Shown here: one piece after another, positions 8,262 through 15,317 of the stretch
Numbering within the stretch: the first letter of the stretch is position 1
How the letters are laid out: every line of letters starts with the position of its first letter
NCBI RefSeq assembly: GCF_000611645.1
Contig: NW_014012948.1
Coordinates: 3,612-18,928 of the forward strand
Direction: 5' to 3'
DNA from: Monoraphidium neglectum
Taxonomy: Eukaryota > Chlorophyta > Chlorophyceae > Sphaeropleales > Selenastraceae
Length of the DNA: 15,317 nt
Translations under genes and position numbers: made by a program
Notes under the pieces: generated by a model
What the model was told of the DNA's origin: nothing
The model's input: only the letters and a program-made list of their open reading frames with translations
Database searches by the model: none

Positions 8262-11013
8262 TCACTCGCCGTCTCCCTTGTCGCTGCCGCCGCCGCCATC
8301 TCCGCGGCCGTCGCGGGGACGCCCGACAGCGCCGCCCTCGCCAGAGCCCTTGGCCTCATGCTCAGTGGCGCCGCCCTCCCCGTTCTCTGCCGCCTCCACG
8401 CCCTCCTCCAGCCGCGCCTCCGCCTCTGCGCCAGCCTCGTGCCGCTCCTCCTTCTGCTTCGAGTCGCCCTTGGCGCCAGCGTCGTCGTCGCGCCCAGCGC
8501 TGGACGAGCGCCGCCTGAAACGTGGAAGGGGGCCACAAAAGCAGCGCAAGGGTTGTGTACTGGCAGTGGACCCGGCCGAAATTTATGCTCAGAAGCCGGC
8601 GGGGCAAGCGCAACTCATACCCGCTGGCGCTTGCATCACCGAGGCGCGCCACGCCGCTAAAAGTCATACGGCAAGCAGCTCCCGCCAGAACCCGCCAGTT
8701 GCCCCTCGCACACCTGCCCTCGGCCTCCGGCCTGGGGCTGAGAGACGCCCTGCGCTTGGGGCTGGCCCCCCTGTCCTTGTCGCGGCCGGCCGGGCTCCTG
8801 GCTGGGGAGCGGCTTTGGCTTTGGCTGCGGTTGCGGCTGCGGCTGCGGCTGCGGCTACGGCGGCGCTCCTTTTTGGACTTGCGTTCCTCCCTGGAGCGCT
8901 TGTGCTCCTTGCCGCGCTCCTCCTTGCGCGACCGCCCCTCCTTGCGGGAGCGCTCCTCCCTCTGCGGCCGCTCCTCCGCCCCGCGCTCATCGCGCCCCTG
9001 CCGCTCCTCCCCACGCGACCCCTCCGGCTCCCTGCGCGCCCGCTCCCTGCTGCCGCCCCTCCTGTCCCTGCCGCGGCTGCCGCTGCGGGCGCGCTCCCTG
9101 TCGCGCCGCCGGTCGCCGCTGCGGCTGCGCCGCCGCCGCCGCTCGCCGCTGCGGCTGCGGCTGCGGCTCCGCTTCTTGCCCCTATCAGACCTCGGCCCCT
9201 CGCGGTCCCGCTCGCGGTCGCGGTCGCGGTCGCGGCCGCCGCGGCCCCTGCTCCTGCTCCTGCTGCGGCTCCTGCCCCTGCTGCGCGTCTCGTCACCGCG
9301 GGCGAGGCCGCGGCCGCGGTCCCGTGCCTCCTCCACCGCCGCAGTCGTTGCATTCGGCTCCTCACCGCCCGCCGGCGGCGGGCCCGGCGGCGGCCCCGGG
9401 AGCGTCTCCCCTTTGTCGCGGTCCCACCGGCTGCCGCGCCCCGCCGCGCGCGGCGCGGCCGACAGCGCGGGCGGAGGCGGGTAGGAGGCAGCAAGCACCG
9501 CGGCCTGCGCGGCGAGCAAGGCGGCGCGCTCCCTCTCCGCCTCCTCGCGCTTGCGACGGATCGTCTCCTGCGCGGGGGGCGACGCGCCGAGCCTCAAGTC
9601 TTGGTTGGGTCGGTGCTAGCGGCCCGCCAGGGACGCACTTCCCCCCTCGCGTTTTGCAGACGACTGCGGCGCGTCCATGGCTTGAGATAACCCACATGAG
9701 CACTGCATTTGACTGAGATGCCCCTCCCGCCTGACACCACAAACCCACCCCAACCTACGCACAAAGGGCCCGCCACACCGACGAAATCCTCCCACCCGGC
9801 CAGCCGGCCGCACCCCGCTGACCTGTATCTCCGCCTCCGCCTCCCTCTTAACCCTGAGCTCCTCCGCCTTGGCGTCCAGCAGCTGCTGCGGCACGCCGGC
9901 CTCGTTGTTGCTGGCGCTGTGCAGCAGCGACCACAGCTCCTTCATGAAGAGGCCCGTGTTCTTCTCAAGGCACGGCTGCAGCTGCACGTGAAGAAGCTTC
10001 GGGTCCATCTGGCGGGCCGGCGGCCCCGACGAGGGGGCGGAGGGCGCCGCGGGAGGGGGGGTGCGGCGGCGCGGGAAGGGGGGCAGGGCGCGACTGGTGG
10101 GTGGGGCGGAAGGGGGTGCCGTCAGTGGGCAGCGGGAGGCTGAGGACAGGGCCCGGCAGGTGGCAGCAAGGAGGTGCAACAGCGTTCGCCCATCACTCCT
10201 AGAGGCGGCTAAGCAAGCTGCAAGCCGTGGTGCAGCAGCAGGCCTCCGGGTACATGCCTTGCCCCAACCATTCCTGTGGCTGCCTGCCCGGCTCCCTCCC
10301 TGACGCGCCTCTATCCTCCTTGACGCAAGCTCTCCTATGCCTCGGCCCTCCTCAGTGTCCCCCCTGCTGGTCTTCCCCTCACCCTTTCGTCGATGAGGTA
10401 GTTGTGAATAGTCCCAATCAGCAACTCCTCCTCAATGCCCAGCAGCTCCGTCACCCGCTTGGCGATCCACTCCTGGGGCGCGAGTCGAGTCGAGTGTGGG
10501 CAATGCTGACAGGGTCAACGACGGATGAAACATGAGCGGCCCTTGCAACAGGCCCCCTGAATGGGCCGGCCGCAAGAGCCCGGGGCTGAGCAGAGGTGCG
10601 CGATGGCCGCACCGCGGACTGGTGATGCTGTCGGTGGGTGCGCGGCGCAGAGCGCGAACGCGTCACGGATGCAGCAGCGATGGTTCCAGTGCGTCCTGGC
10701 TGCGCCCGCACCTTCATCACGGGCCAGTTGACGCGGTCGTAGTTCACCGACAGAGAGAGCTCAGCCGGGAACTTCATCTGCTTGAGCGCCTTCTTCTGCT
10801 TGCTACAGGCCAGGAGCAAAACACGGGGGGGAAGGGGGGGCAGGCGGATCAGGACAAAGCTTCTGCTGCTGTTGCGGGCAGTGGCCCTGCCAAAACACCT
10901 GCAGCCCCTATGTTGGCAACAAGGGACGCAATGAACATGAGCTACAGCACCTACTTGGAGAAGCGGGCATCCTGCTCGAGGCTGATGCCTCTGAAGCCAC
11001 CAAGACCAGCCAT
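8262..11013 (-). CDS. SRRM1/SRm160-type splicing coactivator (PWI domain, RS-rich)
   Basis: Minus-strand exons 11013-10955, 10802-10712, 10472-10383, 10008-9823, 9567-8714 and 8514-8262 (phases 2,0,0,0,2) give 510 aa. The start ATG at 11013 opens MAGLGGFRGISLEQDARFSNKQKK, written here only as its key parts: GGFRG, then RFSNKQ (17-22) as in plant SRRM1 proteins. The PWI domain spans about residues 25-130: KQMKFPAEL, VMKEWIAKRVTELLG (48-62), LIGTIHNYL, EKNTGLFMKELWSLL and GVPQQLLDAK. Residues 143-427 are an Arg/Ser/Glu/Asp-rich tail with many RS, SR and RD dipeptides, and the last exon is acidic and Gly-rich (GDGE end). The family binds RNA through the PWI domain, joins the exon junction complex and helps splicing and 3'-end processing in nuclear speckles. 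The human protein is about 900 aa, so this form is short. The namesake PWI tripeptide reads EWI (51-53). It is divergent with the SAP/RRM gene. Confidence 0.9.
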
Positions 11014-11475
11014 TTCCCCGCCCAGAGGCAGCGTGGGCGCACGCCCGCTGCAATGGGGGACCTATGCAGCGCCTGGTGGAGGACTGGCGGCCTTGCAGTC
11101 ACCAACGGGCTTGATAAGAGTCAGAAATACGCTGACAAGGATGGAGAGGCAGGCGCAGCGCGGACGGTCTGAACGATGTCAGATCAGCGTCCGGGTCACC
11201 GCCCGAACGAAAAGAAGTAACGTGGTTAAGAAAAGTCTCACCGCAGCAAACATATACGTGTACGTGTTACGCCTCGGATACAGCAGTGCTGCAGGCACCG
11301 TGCATCAACTCGGTTGCTTGTGGTTGAGCCCGTGACCTGCCTCGCAGCGCTCCTCAGTGGGAAGGAGCGGCGATTCATAAGCCTCCATCCGTCGCTTGGC
11401 TGCTTCAGCTGACCTCTAGTACCTTGATCTGGGCACCACACCGCCGTCGCTAGGCGTAGGAGGCAACCAGGCACA
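11014..11475. promoter_or_regulatory. Divergent intergenic promoter region between SRRM1-like and SAP/RRM genes
   Basis: 462 bp between two outward-pointing ATGs. It contains an ACGTG-rich patch (ATATACGTGTACGTGT, about 11250-11266) and a small dyad GGGCG-CA-CGCCC near 11035-11046. No clear TATA box. The SAP/RRM start sits in a favourable AGGCACAATGA context. Shared regulation is inferred from layout only. Confidence 0.5.
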
Positions 11476-12442
11476 ATGAACCCCGCTAAGCTGACAGTGG
11501 CTCAGCTGAAGAATGAGCTCAAGGAGCGCGGGCTGGAGCAGACGGTGAGGGCCGGCGGGTGCTTTCGGGGTTGTGGGACAGCCGGGGCCGCGAGCCAGGC
11601 AGCAGCAGGGACTAGAAAACGGTGGTACGATCTTGGAGGTCACGTGAGTGCAGGGTGCTTGGACGAAGCAGCAGGGTGCGTGCGTACAAGCGGCAACACC
11701 GCCCTCACAGCGGTTGCTGCGGACGCGCGGCGGCTCCCTGCCACCTCAACACACGGCAGGGCCTAAAAGCTGAGCTGATAGAGAGGCTGCAGGGCGCACT
11801 TGATGCCGAAGCGGCGGGCGACGGCGGTGCTGGCGAGGGTGAGCCGGCTTCCAACGGCGATGCCGGCCCTGCCGGCGAGGCAAGCGCTGATGCAGGCGCT
11901 GACGAGGGCGCCGACGGCCAGCAGCAGGAGCAACAGCAGCAGCAGGGAGAGGAAGGCGGCGACGCGCCGATGGCCGAAGCCGAGCAACAGGAGGGGCCGG
12001 CCGCCGACGACGGCGATGGAAGCGGGCAGCCGCACGAAGAGGTCCAGCAGGACCAACAGCAGCAGCAAGAGCAGGAGGGCGATGCCGGGCCGCAGCAGGC
12101 GGATGCGGGCGACACGGCCGACGCCGCCAAAGGCGAGGAGGCCCTCTCACCCACTGCCGCGGCCGCAGCCGCCGCCGAGGCTGCGGCGGAGGCCGCCGCC
12201 AAGGCGGAGGCCGCCAAGCAGCGCGAGCGGGAGCGCGAACGCGAGCGCGCGCGCCAGCGCGAGCGCGAGCGGTCGCCGTCGGGCCGGCCCAAGGGGCCGC
12301 GGGCGGAGCTGCCCAAGCCGCCGTCGCTGCCGCTGGGGCGCGCTGCGGAGTGGCAGCGCATGGAGATCCCGCAGGCTTGGATCCCGCAGCCGCTGCTCAA
12401 GGTGAGTGGCGCATGCGAAGCGCAGTAACTGTGTCCCCCCCG

Positions 12443-12480
<38 letters not shown>

Positions 12481-13705
12481 AACACCCTGCCTGACATGCG
12501 CTCACATCAGCTGTCCTTGAGCTGCCGGTTGAAGCCGCCCCCTGCGAGCAGCGGCCGCCCGTGCTCGCTGCCCTGCTGCTAACGGTGGCCGACTCTGTGC
12601 CCCCTGGCCACGCGCGCCGCTGCCTGCCGCCCCTTCCAGGTGAGCCCCATCCCCGCCGAGGCGACGGACGGCGAGGTGACCGCCGCGCTGCAGGCCGCGG
12701 GGCTGCCGCTGGCACGCGTGGACGTTGAGCCGGCCGGCGCGACCGCCAAGCGCGCGGCCTGGGTGCGCCTCGTCGCGCCCGAGCTGCCGTGGCACAGCGA
12801 GGGGTTGCCCTACCACCTGCAGCCGGCGGTGGAGGCGGCCTGCGCCGCGCCGCTCGCCGGCGCCGCCGAGGCCGCCGAGGCCGCGGCCGCGGCGGCGGCG
12901 GCTGCAGCGGCCGCCGAGGAGGGCGCCGCAGCTGCGGAGGGCGGCGCGGAGGGCGGGGAGGGCGGCGCGGCCGCAGGGAGCGGCGGCAAGCGCAAGGGTG
13001 AGGACGAGGAGGGCGGCGATGCTTCGAAGCTGGAGGGCCCGCGCGAGGGCGACGCGGCGGGCGAGGTGTATGCGACGCCGACGTCCCCGCGCCGCAAGGC
13101 CGGGCCGCTGGAGGAGGTGACCGACGGGGACGCGTGGCGCGTGGCGCGCGAGTACGCGGGCGTACTGGGCGGCGTGGAGCTGGAGGTTCGCGGGGAGAAG
13201 GTGGCCGTCGACGCACCGCTGGCGCAGGTGAGGGGGCGCGCCGCAGGGCCTTGGGTCTCAGGCCAGCGCGGCGGTGGTTGTACGGGCGGGCGGCGGCGGG
13301 CCTGCCGGTCTTGAGGCTGTGGCGCACGCATGTCGCGGCCGCCATCCGTCGCGGCGCACCCAACCCTTGCCCCAGCCAACCGTCCGGCGGACTCAACCGC
13401 CTTTGTAACCGCCTCAACCGCCCCGCGCCAGGTCTCGCTGTTTGTCAACCACCTGGCCAGCGACGACGACGACGCGCTGCTGTCAGAGATGGCCGCCTAT
13501 GGCGACGTCGTCCGCGCCTTTGTTGTCCGTGCGCCCGCCGAGGACGGCAGCGGCGCGCCCGGCCGCAGCAAGGGCTACGGGTTTGTTGAGTTTGCGGTGC
13601 CGTCGGGCGCCAAGGCGGCGCTGCGGGCGCTGGAGGAGCGATATGATGCGGAGAGGAAGCGGCTGAGGGCTCTGGAGGACGCGTATTACGATGAGAGGGT
13701 CAGGT

Positions 13706-13739
<34 letters not shown>

Positions 13740-15012
13740 TTGTGTGTGTGTTTTGATGTTGACACAGCAGTTGACAATGAGGCTTTCCAAAAGCTACCCA
13801 ACAAGCACTCGTGCAGCTTTGGGTGAGAAGCTCTAGACCAATTTCATGACCCGGCCTTGCGGAAGCCGGCGGCACGGGCCGGCATGGCACCACCCCAAAG
13901 GTGGCGCATGAGCAGCCATCTGGTGTTCGAGGTGCCCGCCGCGCCACACCACTGCCGCCGCCACACTCCCGTCGGCTGACGCCGCTGCCGTCGCAACCCC
14001 TGTCGGCCCCGCACCCTCTGTGTCACCCCGGCACCCTCCCGCAGCCTGCGCCAGCGGCTGCACGACGAATTGAAGAAGAAGGAAGAGGAAGAGGAGGCCA
14101 AGGCTAAGGCGGAGGCAGCTGCCAAGGCGGCTGCCGAGGCTGAGGTAAAGGCCCAAGCCGAGGCGGAGGCGAAGGCGGCGGCGGAGGCCAAGGCGAAGGA
14201 GGAGGCCGAGGCAAAGGCGGCAGAGGCGGCGGCAAAGGAGGGCGAGGAGGGGGCCGAGAAAGAGGAGGCCAAAGAGGGTGGCGAGGATGTTAAGGAGGGC
14301 GGAGACGTGGCCGCAGCGGCCGCGGCGCCAGTGCCAGCGGCTGCAGCGGCGCCTGTCAAGTCGCCCGCGCCGGCCAAGTCCCCCGCGGCCGGGCGGCACG
14401 AGACGCACGCGGAGCGCGCGCGGCGCGAGCGCGAGGCGCGGGAGAAGCAGCGGGAGGCGGAGCGCGCGCAGAAGGAGAAGGACAGGGAGAGGGAGCGGCG
14501 GCTGCGCGAGGTGGTGGCGGAGGAGGTCGCCAAGCTGGCGCCGCCGCCGGGGCCGGAGCAGCTGGTGGGGGGGTGCGCGGCGCGGGGCGCTGACGGGGCC
14601 GCTGCATCAAGCAGGGGGCCCCATAAACGTTCGCGCGCGGCCGCATCGTCCCTGCCTCTTTGTTTCCCGCGGCCCCTTGTCCGACGCGACACGCAGCGCT
14701 GGTGTTGAACTAGCAATCACCCTATCTCATCAAACACCCCACCTTTTGCACTTCAAGCCTCGCACACGCACATGCGCGCGCACACCTACTTTCACACACG
14801 CACGCACGCACGCACCCGCCCCCTGTGCCCCCACAGCTGACGATCCGCCGCGCCGAGTGGAGCTACCCCCGCACCGTGCCGGAGCTGTTTGCGACGCAGC
14901 TGCACGTCGCCGGCCTCGCACGCGGCAAGCCCGTGTCGTCGGACGACGTGAGGGGCGTGTTTGCGCACTTTGGCTGGGTGCACGCGGTGTACGTGCCGCG
15001 CGACCAGTACAG
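11476..15012 (+). CDS. SAP- and RRM-domain nuclear RNA-binding protein (3' end off the right edge)
   Basis: Exons 11476-11544, 11760-12401, 12640-13227, 13432-13703, 14045-14564 and 14837-15012 (phases 0,0,0,2,0,2) give 755 codons so far. The SAP motif (residues about 6-37) is split by intron 1: LTVAQLKNELKERGLEQT then GLKAELIERL, a DNA-binding helix-turn-helix seen in scaffold-attachment proteins. Residues 38-170 are Gln, Glu, Asp and Ala-rich; about 176-196 is an RE/ER run. Exon 3 opens with an RRM-like pattern (LLKVSPIP, EVTAALQAAG, LARVDVEP, AAWVRLV) and continues into an Ala run and an NLS-like GGKRKG. Exon 4 is a clear RRM with RNP2 LFVNHL (436-441) and RNP1 KGYGFVEF (480-487). Exon 5 is a long K/E/A/R coiled coil. 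Exon 6 begins a further RRM (RNP2 LHVAGL, 719-724; VRGVFAHFGWVHAVYV) whose RNP1 must be encoded downstream. SAFB and Acinus share SAP plus RRM, but I cannot assign an orthologue. The role is likely in nuclear mRNA processing or chromatin-RNA binding. Confidence 0.85.
12445..12478 (+). repeat. (CA)17 microsatellite in intron 2 of the SAP/RRM gene
   Basis: Pure CA dinucleotides 43 nt after the exon 2 donor, ending in CATA. Complementary to the (GT)n tract in intron 4 of the same transcript. Confidence 0.95.
13704..13750 (+). repeat. (GT)n microsatellite starting at the donor of intron 4 of the SAP/RRM gene
   Basis: The tract begins as GTGCGTGCGTGTGC at the splice donor itself, becomes pure (GT)11 at 13718-13739 and continues as GT repeats to 13750. 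The donor GT is thus the first of many GT pairs. Confidence 0.9.
14763..14818 (+). repeat. CA/CG-rich repeat near the acceptor of intron 5 of the SAP/RRM gene
   Basis: Interrupted CACACG, GCGCGC and (CACG)n units just upstream of the acceptor CCCCCACAG at 14836. It is the third intron of this gene with a CA or GT tract. Confidence 0.8.
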
Positions 15013-15317
15013 GTGGGGGTGCGCACGCGCATGGGAAGGAGGGGGCCGCGGGTGGCCAGCTGCCGTTGGCACGGGCGCTGCGGCTTGGGACGCGCGGGGC
15101 GTGGGGGTAAATGAGCGTGCGTTGGCTGCCCTGTTGCAAGGCGGGTGCGGCTCCTTTGTTCATGCCGCGCTCTTTGCACCTACAGCGCCCGCGCTGACCC
15201 GTGCGCGTTGTCGTCACTCACGGTCGACGCGGGCCCACGGAGCGGCACATACGGGCTCACGCACTGACACATCAATGCAGCGCACACATACACACACTCA
15301 TGCACGCACGCGCGCGC
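15013..15317 (+). other. Start of intron 6 of the SAP/RRM gene, running to the right edge
   Basis: The donor GTGGGGGT follows GAC CAG TAC AG. The stretch ends in CA and CACG repeats like the other introns of this gene. The exon carrying the rest of the RRM is not evident here, so the intron probably continues past the window. Confidence 0.6.

Noticed and set aside
7768..9690. 640-codon ORF on the plus strand
   Set aside because: It is mostly antisense to the RS-rich exon 5 of the SRRM1-like gene and to the (CAG)n exon of the FMC1-like gene in another frame. GC-rich repeats keep all frames open; its Leu/Ala/Pro runs are the mirror of RS codons.
11705..13417. 570-codon ORF on the minus strand
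   Set aside because: It is antisense to exons 2 and 3 of the SAP/RRM gene and crosses the (CA)n microsatellite as a VCVCVC run. The plus strand has SAP and RRM motifs with consistent splice phases; this strand has none.
14565..14708. Read-through of exon 5 of the SAP/RRM gene to a stop at 14708
   Set aside because: The sequence after GAGCAGCTG loses its K/E/A pattern at a GTGGGG donor, and splicing to 14837 gives an RRM start, so an intron fits better. A minor isoform is possible.
15186..15267. Possible terminal exon of the SAP/RRM gene (acceptor CACCTACAG, 27 codons to TGA)
   Set aside because: It is in phase but would end the protein before the RNP1 of the RRM begun in exon 6, and the translation has no RRM features. 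More likely intron sequence.

Overview
The window looks like nuclear DNA of a green alga (Chlorophyta). It is very GC-rich and gene-dense, with short GT-AG introns (about 100-600 nt), proteins full of Ala, Gly, Gln and Arg/Ser low-complexity runs, and (CA)n/(GT)n microsatellites inside introns. One gene carries the plant-like SRRM1 signature RFSNKQ. I saw no TGTAA-type poly(A) signal in the 3' flanks I read, so I do not place the organism below the phylum. All gene models are splice models made by hand: each intron was accepted only when donor, acceptor and reading phase agreed.

Layout, left to right. (1) 1-4700, minus strand: a large gene (9 visible exons, 917 codons, running off the left edge) for a secreted, alanine-rich, coiled-coil protein with a clear signal peptide and 11 N-glycosylation sequons; I do not recognise its family. 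(2) 5506-6763, minus: a 3-exon gene for a 123-aa protein resembling mitochondrial ribosomal protein mL59. (3) 7189-8042, plus: a 2-exon gene for a 191-aa FMC1/LYR-like F1-ATPase assembly factor with a (CAG)16 polyglutamine tail. (4) 8262-11013, minus: a 6-exon gene for a 510-aa SRRM1/SRm160-type splicing coactivator (PWI domain plus RS-rich tail). (5) 11476 to beyond the right edge, plus: at least 6 exons of a SAP + RRM nuclear RNA-binding protein.

The order shows two head-to-head pairs: mL59-like with FMC1-like (both mitochondrial, 425 bp apart) and SRRM1-like with the SAP/RRM gene (both RNA-processing, 462 bp apart). Each pair may share a bidirectional promoter. FMC1-like and SRRM1-like converge with 219 bp between stop codons. 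The most unusual items are the unrecognised secreted Ala-coil protein, complementary (CA)n and (GT)n tracts in two introns flanking exons 3-4 of the SAP/RRM gene, and two perfect 9-bp-stem inverted repeats inside introns, one of which holds a pair of CACGTG boxes. No transposon, tRNA, rRNA or CRISPR array was seen.
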